Below are positions 26,546 to 35,299 of a stretch of DNA of 64,000 nucleotides, piece by piece. Below the pieces are notes generated by a model. That model worked only from the letters and a program-made list of their open reading frames with translations, made no database searches and was not told the origin of the DNA. Each line of letters opens with the position of its first letter. Position 1 is the first letter of the stretch. The position numbers and the translations under genes were made by a program. This DNA comes from Pleomorphochaeta sp963678575 (lineage in GTDB: Bacteria > Spirochaetota > Spirochaetia > Sphaerochaetales > Sphaerochaetaceae): assembly GCA_963678575.2 (NCBI GenBank), contig CAXXHV010000002.1:1178001-1242000 (forward strand). The letters run 5' to 3'.

Positions 26546-27610
26546 ATGAAATCTAACAAAATCACTTTAAATACAATAGCAGAACAGGCTCAATTATCTA
26601 CAGCAACAATTTCTATGATTTTATCCAATAAGAATTTGTCTCGTTTTTCAGATGAAACTATTAATAAAGTAAAGTTGATTGCAAATAATTTAGGTTATAA
26701 TAAAGATACGAGTCCAAAAGAAATTAAAAACATTTATATAATTTGTCCTTCAATTTATAATCCTTATTATGCAACTCTTGTTCAAGGAATAGAAATGCAA
26801 GCTATAAGTTTTGGAATAAGAACTACTATAGTTAATACTTATTGGAATATTGAAATAGAAAAAAATACTTTAAAGCATGCTTTAATTAATAATATTTCCG
26901 GAATTATTTTCACAATGATTCCTCAACTTACAAATCAAGTATTGAATTATTGCAAAAATATCCCAATTGTTGCAATTGGTGATTTTAATAACAATTACGA
27001 TTTTGACACAATAGATATAAATAATTTTGAAGCTGGAAGAAAAGTAGCCAATCATTTAATAAATCTTGGTCATAAAAAAATAGCTTATGTAACTACAACT
27101 TTAGATGAATATCACAGTGCAAGAATAAGAAGAAAAGATGGATTAATTAAAGAATTAAAAAATCATAACATCAAAGATAAATTAGTAATTTGCTCTATGA
27201 ATATATCATCTTCAACAGAACTAAACACCCCTGATATTGAATATGAGACTGGATATAAATTAACAAAAGAATGTTTAGTTGAACATCCAGATGTTACAGC
27301 TATTGTGGGAATAAACGATATGATTGCTTATGGGATTATGGATGCTGTTATTGATGCTGGACTTAAAATACCTAACTCAATAAGTGTATGTGGCTTTGAC
27401 AATATTTTCCCATCTAAATTTAGAGGCCTAGGTTTAACTACCGTTGAAAACTATATAATTCAACGAGGCATGAAAGCCTTAACTTTAATTAATAACAGAA
27501 TAAATAACAAAGACAATTTTGCAGATGGAATAAGCAATATAACTAGGGTAAAATATGCAAGCAAGCTAATAAAAAGAAATAGCACTGCTGCTCCAAGAAA
27601 TAATTTATAA
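26546..27610 (+). CDS. LacI family transcriptional regulator
   Basis: Repressor of 354 aa with an N-terminal LacI helix-turn-helix (LNTIAEQAQLSTATISMIL at about residues 8-26) and a periplasmic-binding-protein-like effector domain (NIYIICPSIYNPYYATLVQG; GINDMIAYGIMDAV; SVCGFDN). A weak GAGGAC precedes the ATG. It is divergent from the UgpBAE-like operon at 23190-26327 and probably regulates it in response to the imported ligand. It is slightly longer than the usual ~335 aa but intact. Confidence 0.92.
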   Translation: MKSNKITLNTIAEQAQLSTATISMILSNKNLSRFSDETINKVKLIANNLGYNKDTSPKEIKNIYIICPSIYNPYYATLVQGIEMQAISFGIRTTIVNTYWNIEIEKNTLKHALINNISGIIFTMIPQLTNQVLNYCKNIPIVAIGDFNNNYDFDTIDINNFEAGRKVANHLINLGHKKIAYVTTTLDEYHSARIRRKDGLIKELKNHNIKDKLVICSMNISSSTELNTPDIEYETGYKLTKECLVEHPDVTAIVGINDMIAYGIMDAVIDAGLKIPNSISVCGFDNIFPSKFRGLGLTTVENYIIQRGMKALTLINNRINNKDNFADGISNITRVKYASKLIKRNSTAAPRNNL

Positions 27611-27636
27611 AACAAGTAAACATTTTTTATTAAAGT

Positions 27637-27691
27637 ACTAATATATTATCTTTTATTGACTTTTTTAACAAAAAAGACTAATATATTATCT
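27637..27691 (+). promoter_or_regulatory. hipBA promoter with two 15-bp direct repeats
   Basis: TTGACT (27656-27661), a 17-base spacer and TAATAT (27679-27684) form a near-consensus promoter. The 15-base sequence ACTAATATATTATCT occurs identically at 27637-27651 and 27677-27691, 40 bases apart; the second copy covers the -10 box and abuts the ATG. These are strong candidates for HipB autorepression sites. No Shine-Dalgarno sequence follows, so the transcript should be leaderless. Confidence 0.6.
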
Positions 27692-27967
27692 ATGATTAAT
27701 TTAGATAATTTAATTTTAACTGAACCACAAATTAAAGAGAAAATAGCCTCTAACTTTAAAAGAAGAAGAAAAGAACATAAAATTTCTCAAAAGCAATTAG
27801 CTTTAATCTCTGATGTTTCCTTAGGAAGCATAAAAAGATTTGAGCAAACTGGAGATATATCATTATCAAGTTTAATAAAAATTTCACAAATTCTAGACTT
27901 AGAAAAAGATTTATTAAATTTGTTTACTACTCCATATTATACGAATATTGAGGATATGATAAAATGA
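27692..27967 (+). CDS. hipB: HipB-like antitoxin, XRE helix-turn-helix
   Basis: Small DNA-binding protein of about 91 aa with a Cro/C1-type helix-turn-helix (ISQKQLALISDVSLGSIKRF in the middle). It is the predicted antitoxin and autorepressor of the HipA kinase encoded next, with which it overlaps by four bases (ATGA). The ATG at 27692 lies directly after the -10 element with no ribosome-binding site; a TTG at 27656 would add 12 residues but coincides with the -35 box, so I reject it. Identical 15-bp repeats in the promoter fit cooperative operator binding. Confidence 0.85.
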   Translation: MINLDNLILTEPQIKEKIASNFKRRRKEHKISQKQLALISDVSLGSIKRFEQTGDISLSSLIKISQILDLEKDLLNLFTTPYYTNIEDMIK

Positions 27968-29070
27968 ACACCAATAAATTAAATGTTATGTATCATAATC
28001 AAAAAGTTGGAACTCTAGTTTATTCAAATTATTTAACAAGTTTTCAATATGATAAAAACTGGATAATTAATGGTTTTTCAGTTTCCCCCCTTTCCCTTCC
28101 TTTATCTTCTAAAATATATACTCCACTCTTTCAACCTTTTGATGGAATATTTGGTATTTTTAATGACAGTTTACCTGATGGCTGGGGAAGACTCTTAATG
28201 GATAGAATATTAAAACAAAACAAAGTTGATAATAAAAAAATTACACCTTTATACAGACTTTCCATCATTGGAGATTCTACCTTAGGTGCTCTTGAATATA
28301 GCCCAACTGAAATAATTTATAAAAAAAATCTTGAAGAAAAAGATTTAGATTCTATTAATGAACAATGTAAATTAATTTTAAACAATCAAGAAACAGATAG
28401 TCTTGATTATATATTTAAAAACGCAGGGTCTTCTGGTGGAACAAGGCCTAAAATATTTAAAACAATTGATAAAGAAGATTGGATAATTAAATTCCCGAAC
28501 TCTCAAGATTCACCTGATATTGGAATACAAGAATATGAATACTTATTATGTGCAAAAAAATGTGATATTAAAATACCTGAAGTAAAACTATTTGAATCAA
28601 ATATAACATCGGGCTATTTTGGAATAAAAAGATTTGATAGGAAAAATAATACAAAAATTCATATGGCTTCAGCTTCTGCTTTACTTGAAACTTCTCACAG
28701 ACTTCCTAATTTGGATTATCTTGATTTATTAAAACTTACATTCTATTTGACAAAAGAAATATCACAAGTTAAACAAATGTATACACTAATGTGTTTTAAT
28801 GTATTTTCTCACAATAGAGATGACCACAGTAAGAATTTTTCATTTCTCTACGATAATACTAAATGGGAATTATCCCCTGCTTATGATTTAACTCATAGTA
28901 ATTCATTTAATGGAGAGCACGCTACAACAATTAATGGCGAAGGCATCAATCCAACAAAAAAAGATATATTACAAGTAGGACTTGATTTTGGTCTAAATAA
29001 AAACTTTTGTAGTACTATTATTGATAAAGTTCAAGAAATAGTTCAAATCAATTTAGCAAAATATCTTTAA
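27964..29070 (+). CDS. hipA: HipA-like serine/threonine kinase toxin
   Basis: HipA-family protein of 368 aa, shorter than the ~440 aa of E. coli HipA. Visible: an N-terminal HipA_N region with FGIFNDSLPDGWGRLLMDR, a glycine-rich loop GSSGGTRPK, GYFGIKRFDR, and the catalytic block HNRDDHSKNFSFL near residues 282-294 followed by LSPAYDLTHS. In E. coli HipA phosphorylates glutamyl-tRNA synthetase and induces persistence; the target here is unknown. Catalytic residues appear intact, so it is not an obvious pseudogene. Translationally coupled to hipB. Confidence 0.88.
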   Translation: MNTNKLNVMYHNQKVGTLVYSNYLTSFQYDKNWIINGFSVSPLSLPLSSKIYTPLFQPFDGIFGIFNDSLPDGWGRLLMDRILKQNKVDNKKITPLYRLSIIGDSTLGALEYSPTEIIYKKNLEEKDLDSINEQCKLILNNQETDSLDYIFKNAGSSGGTRPKIFKTIDKEDWIIKFPNSQDSPDIGIQEYEYLLCAKKCDIKIPEVKLFESNITSGYFGIKRFDRKNNTKIHMASASALLETSHRLPNLDYLDLLKLTFYLTKEISQVKQMYTLMCFNVFSHNRDDHSKNFSFLYDNTKWELSPAYDLTHSNSFNGEHATTINGEGINPTKKDILQVGLDFGLNKNFCSTIIDKVQEIVQINLAKYL

Positions 29071-29288
29071 AAAGATATTGAAATAATGCCTAATACTTTT
29101 TTTATTACCAAATTAATTATGGAATAATGGAATTAATAATATTAATCACTAATATATAGTTATTAAAAACGTATTTCAAGTAAATAAAATAAGTCCTTGC
29201 CTTTCACACACTTCTCTTTATAATTATTAATGATACTCAAAAGGGATTAATCACAATAATTATTATTATAATCTGGGAGAATGCACAT

Positions 29289-31085
29289 ATGTTTATAAAA
29301 AAACGCTCTATTAGAAAGAAACTATTAATAGGCATGTTATGTGCTGTTATTATTCCAATAATTATAATTACCATAACGTCCCTTCAAATAACCTTTAAAT
29401 CAATGGAAGAACAACTCATCTATAACAGAAGAATGAGTATCGGCTGGTTAAAAGATAGACTTGATTTAGAAATAGATGAATATAGTAATTTATTTTATCA
29501 ATTTGAAATAGTTGAATCAATGAATGACAAAATAGAGAGTTGGTGCTATGAGGGCAAAGAGTTAAATTACGAAAGCCAATGGGAATTGATTTCATTTATG
29601 AATTCAAAAATAAATCTAAATGGAGCCATAAATGCAATTGAATTATATAACTATAAAAGAGATGAAGTATTAGTTTGTGCAAGAAGTGGGGCATCTTTTG
29701 AAAAAATTGGTAATAAGTTAGATTCTTGGCAAACAAGAGATATTGATAAACAATCAAACGTTGTTTTTATCAAAGAAGGAAGAGAAATACTAGCAATACA
29801 CCAATTCTTTAAATTTGAGAATAAACAACCAATTGCCCTAATGGTAGTTCATATTAGGCCTTATTATCTTCAAGACATCATCGATGATATAAAAATGACA
29901 AATGATGAAAGTGTTATAATCTTTAATGATCAAAATGAAATACTATTATCATCCGAAGGTAAAGAAATTAGTGAAAGTCCAAAAGATATTATAAACATAA
30001 AAGATAATTTAAAAAATGAAGAAACAAATGAACTATTTACTAAAAATGCATATTGGTTTTATAACTCTGTTAACAAAGGAAAAATGGAAGTAGTATTTAA
30101 AATACCAAATGATGTAATAAAAGAAGCACAATTAAAATCAGGTACAGTTGGATTTATAATAACAATAATTACATTATTTATTTCTATTATTTTTGTATAT
30201 TTCTTCTCTAGATATATTACAAAACCAATTATAAATCTTTCACATAGAGTTAAAAATCTAACCATTGATGAACCAGAATCTTTAAAAGAAAATTTAAAAA
30301 TACAAATAAATGATAATAAAGATGAAATTGATACATTAAATGAAAGCTTTATCACAATGGCGAATAAAAACCATAATTTAATTGCAGACAAATATCAAAC
30401 TCAAATTGAAAAAAGAGAAGCACAACTTAAAGCACTTCAAGCTCAGATAAATCCACACTTTATGTATAATTCCCTGCAAGTAATTGGGGGAATGGCAGTA
30501 TCGAGAGATATGATGGATATATATGAAATGACATTAAACTTAAGTGATATACTTAGATACTCACTTAGCTTTTCACAAGATTCTGTCCCTATTTCAGAAG
30601 AATTAACATATCTAAAAAGTTATCTCTCTATTCAAGATATGAGATTTCCCAATAAATTGACCTATAAAATTGAGTTTTCAAAAGACATCTTAGATTGTCA
30701 TATACCAAAACTAATCTTTCAACCAATAATAGAAAATAGTTTTTCTCATGGTCTATCACAAAAGAAAGGTAAATGGGAAATAACAATAAATGGTAAAAGA
30801 ATAGATGATGAAAAAATAGAAATAACATTTAGTGATAATGGAATTGGAATTAGTGAAAAAGAATGTGAAAGATTAAATAAACTAATGAAAAAATCTCCAA
30901 ATAAAATATTAGATAAAAATTCTCATATAGGATTAAGTAATGTAAATTCAAGAATTCAATTATTTTGTTCCAATACAAATTATGGATTAAAAGTAATTTG
31001 CCCTAAAGAAGGTGGAACACAAATAATACTTACCCTTTATTCAAAAAAGGATAAAAGTAACAAAAGGGAAATAGATGAGCTATAA
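29289..31085 (+). CDS. YesM-type membrane sensor histidine kinase
   Basis: Sensor kinase of 598 aa: first membrane segment about residues 12-34, an extracytoplasmic sensor domain to about 285, second segment about 287-308, HAMP, then a His_kinase domain with phosphoacceptor H390 in QINPHFMYNSLQ and an ATPase domain with N483 in QPIIENSFSHG and SDNGIGIS. GGGAG precedes the ATG. It overlaps its response regulator by 11 bases. Located directly upstream of a sugar importer and a glycoside hydrolase, it most likely senses an extracellular oligosaccharide or the loaded binding protein. Confidence 0.93.
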   Translation: MFIKKRSIRKKLLIGMLCAVIIPIIIITITSLQITFKSMEEQLIYNRRMSIGWLKDRLDLEIDEYSNLFYQFEIVESMNDKIESWCYEGKELNYESQWELISFMNSKINLNGAINAIELYNYKRDEVLVCARSGASFEKIGNKLDSWQTRDIDKQSNVVFIKEGREILAIHQFFKFENKQPIALMVVHIRPYYLQDIIDDIKMTNDESVIIFNDQNEILLSSEGKEISESPKDIINIKDNLKNEETNELFTKNAYWFYNSVNKGKMEVVFKIPNDVIKEAQLKSGTVGFIITIITLFISIIFVYFFSRYITKPIINLSHRVKNLTIDEPESLKENLKIQINDNKDEIDTLNESFITMANKNHNLIADKYQTQIEKREAQLKALQAQINPHFMYNSLQVIGGMAVSRDMMDIYEMTLNLSDILRYSLSFSQDSVPISEELTYLKSYLSIQDMRFPNKLTYKIEFSKDILDCHIPKLIFQPIIENSFSHGLSQKKGKWEITINGKRIDDEKIEITFSDNGIGISEKECERLNKLMKKSPNKILDKNSHIGLSNVNSRIQLFCSNTNYGLKVICPKEGGTQIILTLYSKKDKSNKREIDEL

Positions 31086-32184
31086 AGTTGTAATAATAGA
31101 TGATGAAAAATGGACTAGAGAAGTAATAAAGGGGATTGGCAAATGGGAGTCATTGGAACTTGAAGTAGTTGGTGAAGCCTCAGATGGAGAATTTGGCTTT
31201 GAAATAATAAAAAGAACCAATCCTGATATAGTAATTACTGATGTATGTATGCCAAGAATTAATGGGCTAAAGCTAATACAAAATATAAAAGAAAGTGGTT
31301 TTGATTGTATCATTATCATGATTTCAGGCTATGATGATTTTCATTATGTTCAAAATGCATTACGCCTTGGCGTAAGTGATTATATACTTAAACCAGTAAA
31401 ACCAGAAATCCTAAATACACAACTTGAAAGTTGTGTAAATAAAATAAAGCAAAAACGAAAAAAAACAAAAATAGGCTTTGATTTAAACTTTGTATCAATG
31501 GAATATGCAAAGTATATTGACTACAGATTAACTTGGATTAATAATGCCCTACTCTCTAATTCTCAAGAAAAATTAATTAATGAATTCAATCTATTAGAGA
31601 AAGAAATCGAAGCAAAATTTTCTCAAATTCAAAGACAAGATTTTATAATTTATTTTTATTATAGATTATTAAATAACCTACAGAACTATATAGTAAGTTG
31701 TGGTTATCAATATAAGCAAATATTTTCATCTAAATTTACATCATTTGTTTTTGGTGATGATACTAAATTTATTAGAATGTTAACTTACTTAAAAGAACTC
31801 TATATTGAAGCAAATAATAAAATCATCGAATACAAGAACAAAAGAAATAAATTAGATATTTCTAAAGTAAAAGAATACATATTATTAAATTACTTAGATG
31901 AAATATCCCTTGAGAAAACTGCAGATATCTTTTCTATAAGTAAAGAATATTTAAGCAAACTATTTAAAGATGAATATAAGATATCTTTTTCAAAATTCAT
32001 AATACAACTGAGAATGGAAAAAGCTATGAAGCTAGTACTAGATTTAAATATACCTCTAAAAGATATCCCTGAAGCTTCAGGCTTTTTTGACCATGCACAT
32101 TTTTATAAAACCTTTAAAAAATATTATGAGAAAACACCAACTGACATTAGATCAACATTAAAAAAACACAATGAAACTGATTAA
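31075..32184 (+). CDS. YesN-type response regulator with AraC DNA-binding domain
   Basis: Response regulator of 369 aa. The receiver domain has acidic residues D9-D10, phosphoacceptor D56 in VITDVCMP and K106 in YILKPVKP. A linker of about 130 residues leads to a C-terminal AraC/XylS helix-turn-helix pair (LEKTADIFSISKEYLSKLF; IPEASGFFDHAHFYKTFKKY). It starts inside the sensor-kinase gene and should activate the downstream importer and hydrolase genes (32271-38191). Confidence 0.93.
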   Translation: MSYKVVIIDDEKWTREVIKGIGKWESLELEVVGEASDGEFGFEIIKRTNPDIVITDVCMPRINGLKLIQNIKESGFDCIIIMISGYDDFHYVQNALRLGVSDYILKPVKPEILNTQLESCVNKIKQKRKKTKIGFDLNFVSMEYAKYIDYRLTWINNALLSNSQEKLINEFNLLEKEIEAKFSQIQRQDFIIYFYYRLLNNLQNYIVSCGYQYKQIFSSKFTSFVFGDDTKFIRMLTYLKELYIEANNKIIEYKNKRNKLDISKVKEYILLNYLDEISLEKTADIFSISKEYLSKLFKDEYKISFSKFIIQLRMEKAMKLVLDLNIPLKDIPEASGFFDHAHFYKTFKKYYEKTPTDIRSTLKKHNETD

Positions 32185-32270
32185 TTTAAACTACACCCTT
32201 ATTACAAGTTTGGGGTTAAGCTCTTTATATAAACAAAAAAGTCCTTAGAAATTTGGATTAGGAGGTAGAA

Positions 32271-33530
32271 ATGAAAAAATTAATTATTTTAACACTTAGT
32301 ATATTTAGTGTACTAGGGTTATTTGCAGCTGGTCAAAAAGAAACCACAGTTAGCCAACCTGTAAAAGAAGTTGAATTGAATATTATGATGAGCTTTCCAA
32401 GATTTATGGATCAATGGGAAACCTATTGTAGACAATTCGAAGATAAAATGCTGAACGAAGAAAATATTAAAGTTAAAATCAACTTAGAAATGCCAAGTAG
32501 TGATCAATATGAAAGTGTACTACAAGCAAGACTTGCTGGTGATGATGCACCTGATTTATATACCCTTCATAGTAATAACATTAGAACTTATTACAAAGCT
32601 GGTAATTTAGAAGATCTTTCAAATCAAGCTTTAGCAAGCAAAGTATTTGATAATATCAAAGATACAGTTGTTGTAGATGGCAAAATGTTAGCAGTACCAA
32701 TTGAAAGCCAAGCTTGGGCAGCATTATATAATAAAGATATCTTTGAAAAATGTGGCCTTGAGGTACCATATACATTAAGTGAATTAAAAAATGTATGTAC
32801 AGTTTTAGAAGCAAATGGATATACCCCATTTATGTTAGCTTTCCAAGAGCAATGGGTTCCTCAATTAATGACAGCTCTTCTTTTAGGTGGGAAAGTAACA
32901 ACAGAAGCACCTGATTGGCTTACTAGAATGTACAATGATAATGGCAGTTATCAAGAAATGAGAGAAATCTTTGATGTAATAGATGTTATCATGAATAACG
33001 GTACAAAGAGAGCCATGGAACAAGGATCTGAATCAGGTGCTGCAGAATTTGCAATGGGAAAAGCTGCAATGTTTGTACAAGGAACTTGGGCCTCAGGAAC
33101 AATAATGAGTACAAATCCAGATATGAATCTAGGTGTATTCACTTTACCAGTAAATGAAAATCCAAAATGTGCAAAAGTAAATTTATCAACTTCAACAACT
33201 CTTGGTGTTTATCCAGGAAGTAGTGAAAAAGATATTGCTCTAAAATTTGCAAATTATGTACTTGATGATAAAGATTCATCAGCTCTATTTGAAAGTTGTG
33301 GATTTAATCCTGTTGCAACAAGTCATAAATTTGAATCCTCTTCTTGGGTAAAAGATGCTTCAGCATATGTTGCCAAAGGACAAGCTTACCAAGATTTAGT
33401 ACTCCCCTCATCTGTTACAAATGAACAAGGTAAATTATTACAAGAATACTATGTAAAAGCCGTTAATGTAGATCAAATAATTGAAAGATTAGATAAAACT
33501 TTTAAAGAAGCAAATAAACTAAATAATTAA
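32271..33530 (+). CDS. CUT1 carbohydrate-binding protein
   Basis: Exported binding protein of 419 aa. The signal peptide ends in LFAAGQKETT without a cysteine. The mature protein shows the family-1 binding fold (VELNIMMSFPRFMDQWETYC; DDAPDLYTLHSNNIRTYYKAG; GKAAMFVQGTWASG). GGAGG precedes the ATG. It is followed by a terminator-like hairpin and two permeases, then the GH5-GH30 enzyme. The ligand is probably a beta-glucoside-type oligosaccharide, judged from the linked hydrolase; this is inference. Confidence 0.92.
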   Translation: MKKLIILTLSIFSVLGLFAAGQKETTVSQPVKEVELNIMMSFPRFMDQWETYCRQFEDKMLNEENIKVKINLEMPSSDQYESVLQARLAGDDAPDLYTLHSNNIRTYYKAGNLEDLSNQALASKVFDNIKDTVVVDGKMLAVPIESQAWAALYNKDIFEKCGLEVPYTLSELKNVCTVLEANGYTPFMLAFQEQWVPQLMTALLLGGKVTTEAPDWLTRMYNDNGSYQEMREIFDVIDVIMNNGTKRAMEQGSESGAAEFAMGKAAMFVQGTWASGTIMSTNPDMNLGVFTLPVNENPKCAKVNLSTSTTLGVYPGSSEKDIALKFANYVLDDKDSSALFESCGFNPVATSHKFESSSWVKDASAYVAKGQAYQDLVLPSSVTNEQGKLLQEYYVKAVNVDQIIERLDKTFKEANKLNN

Positions 33531-33544
33531 AAGTTTCAAACAAT

Positions 33545-33572
33545 ATAAACGGGAAAATCTTTTCCCGTTTAT
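33545..33572 (+). terminator. Hairpin between binding protein and permease genes
   Basis: Perfect 13-bp arms 33545-33557 and 33560-33572 (ATAAACGGGAAAA and complement) with a 2-base loop (effectively 4-6), then G and five Ts. A textbook intrinsic terminator inside the operon. Confidence 0.82.
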
Positions 33573-33587
33573 GTTTTTCAGGGGTAT

Positions 33588-34469
33588 ATGATGAAATCTA
33601 AATCAAAACAAAATATTAATCTTTTAATATTTACTTTACCAGCTTTGTTAGTTTATTTCACATTTAAACTACTTCCAGCTATTATTGGAATCTTCTTTTC
33701 TTTCACAGATTGGAATGGATTAAATAAAGTATATAATATAATTGGATTTAATAACTTTATAGAAATAATAAGTGATACTTATTTTTGGAATTCTATTATT
33801 TTTACATTGAAATATGTAGTTGTAATGGTAATAGTTGCAAATGTTGTTGCCTTATTATTAGCAAATTTAATTGAGTCCCTCAAAAAAGCTAAAGGAATGT
33901 TTAGAACAATATTTTATTTGCCAAATATGATTAGTATGATAATTGGCGGGTATATGTGGATGTTCATATTCACAAAAGTTCTCTATTATTTTGCAGACAA
34001 TTATGGAATTAAATTTCTTGATCATTCTTGGATAGGCGATCCAAAGTGGAGCTTTGTTGCAATAATAATTGTCTCTTCCTGGGCTATGGTAGGATACCTT
34101 ATGATAATTTACATAGCAGCACTCCAATCAGTTCCCTCTCAAATTAAAGAATCAGCTTATCTTGATGGAGCCTCCTCTTGGACCTGCTTTTTAAAAATAG
34201 TTCTACCAATGATAAGGCCTGCATTAACCATTTGTGTATTCTGGACTTTAAATGCTGGTTTCCAAGTTTTTGATGTAATATTTTCATTAACTGGAGGAGG
34301 TCCAGGAAGAGCAACTCAATCAGTTTCTATAAACATATATGAAGAAGCATTTAAAAATAATATTCGCTTTGGCTATGCTACAGCAAAATCAACAATATTA
34401 TTTTTGTTAGTATTTATTATAACAATAATACAAATAAGAGTGATGAAAAATAGGGAGCTTGAATTATGA
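33588..34469 (+). CDS. CUT1 ABC transporter permease (MalF type)
   Basis: Inner-membrane permease of 293 aa, six membrane segments, with EAA-type loop ESAYLDGASSWTCFLKIVLP near residue 190 and LTGGGPGRATQSVS in the following periplasmic loop. It starts at tandem ATGATG (33588/33591) behind AGGGG and overlaps the next permease by four bases. No ATPase gene in the operon. Confidence 0.92.
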   Translation: MMKSKSKQNINLLIFTLPALLVYFTFKLLPAIIGIFFSFTDWNGLNKVYNIIGFNNFIEIISDTYFWNSIIFTLKYVVVMVIVANVVALLLANLIESLKKAKGMFRTIFYLPNMISMIIGGYMWMFIFTKVLYYFADNYGIKFLDHSWIGDPKWSFVAIIIVSSWAMVGYLMIIYIAALQSVPSQIKESAYLDGASSWTCFLKIVLPMIRPALTICVFWTLNAGFQVFDVIFSLTGGGPGRATQSVSINIYEEAFKNNIRFGYATAKSTILFLLVFIITIIQIRVMKNRELEL

Positions 34470-35296
34470 AAAAGCTTATTAAAATACAACAAATATTACT
34501 TTGGACATTTCTAATCCTATTAGGATTAATTTGGATATTCCCCCTATTAATTGCATTCATTAATTCATTTAAAACTAATGGAGAATTACTAACGAATGTA
34601 ATGGCCTTACCGAAACAATTAAACTTTCAAAATTATATAAGAACATTTTATAAAATGCATTATTTTAGAAGTTTAATAAATATAATAATAATATCATCAA
34701 TTGGTGTATCACTTATAATATTATTTTCTGCTATGGCTGGATGGAAATTATGTAGAACTAAAACAAAACTATCAACAATTTTATTCTCATTCTTTATATT
34801 TTCTATGTTAATCCCATTTAATTCAATAATGATTCCACTATATAAGATAGTATTAACATTAAACATAAAAAACTCACTAATAGGCTTTGGATTTGTATAT
34901 TCTGGACTTGGAGTGAGTATGGCAATATTTCTTTATCATGGCTTTGTAAAAGGAATACCTCTTGAATTAGAAGAAGCTAGTATTATAGATGGATGTAATG
35001 ATTATCAAGTATTTACTAAAATAATATTGCCTCTATTAAAACCAATAACAATGACAGTTTGTATTACAAATCTACTTTGGATATGGAATGACTTTTTATT
35101 ACCATTAATAGTAATATCTGATAATAAAAAATATACACTACTGCTCTCAACAAATACATTATTTGGACAATATAGTAGTGATTGGACTGCAATATTAAGC
35201 TCCTTAATACTTGCTGCAATACCAGTAATAATATTTTATTCAATCTTCCAAAAAGAAATATTAAAAGGCATCTCTGATGGAGCATTAAAAGGATAA
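34466..35296 (+). CDS. CUT1 ABC transporter permease (MalG type)
   Basis: Inner-membrane permease of 276 aa, six membrane segments. The EAA loop is EEASIIDGCNDYQVF near residue 173, and the C-terminus KGISDGALKG is typical of CUT1. It is coupled by ATGA to the upstream permease and is followed after three bases by the glycoside hydrolase gene, so all belong to one operon under the YesMN-type pair. Confidence 0.92.
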   Translation: MKKLIKIQQILLWTFLILLGLIWIFPLLIAFINSFKTNGELLTNVMALPKQLNFQNYIRTFYKMHYFRSLINIIIISSIGVSLIILFSAMAGWKLCRTKTKLSTILFSFFIFSMLIPFNSIMIPLYKIVLTLNIKNSLIGFGFVYSGLGVSMAIFLYHGFVKGIPLELEEASIIDGCNDYQVFTKIILPLLKPITMTVCITNLLWIWNDFLLPLIVISDNKKYTLLLSTNTLFGQYSSDWTAILSSLILAAIPVIIFYSIFQKEILKGISDGALKG

Positions 35297-35299
35297 TTT

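Noticed and set aside
27656..27691. TTG start adding 12 residues to HipB
   Set aside because: The TTG coincides with the -35 box of the best promoter, and the extra codons cover the operator and -10 element.
35064..35285. Minus-strand frame of 73 codons inside a permease gene
   Set aside because: It is an antisense shadow of a clearly coding permease; no ribosome-binding site and unnatural composition.
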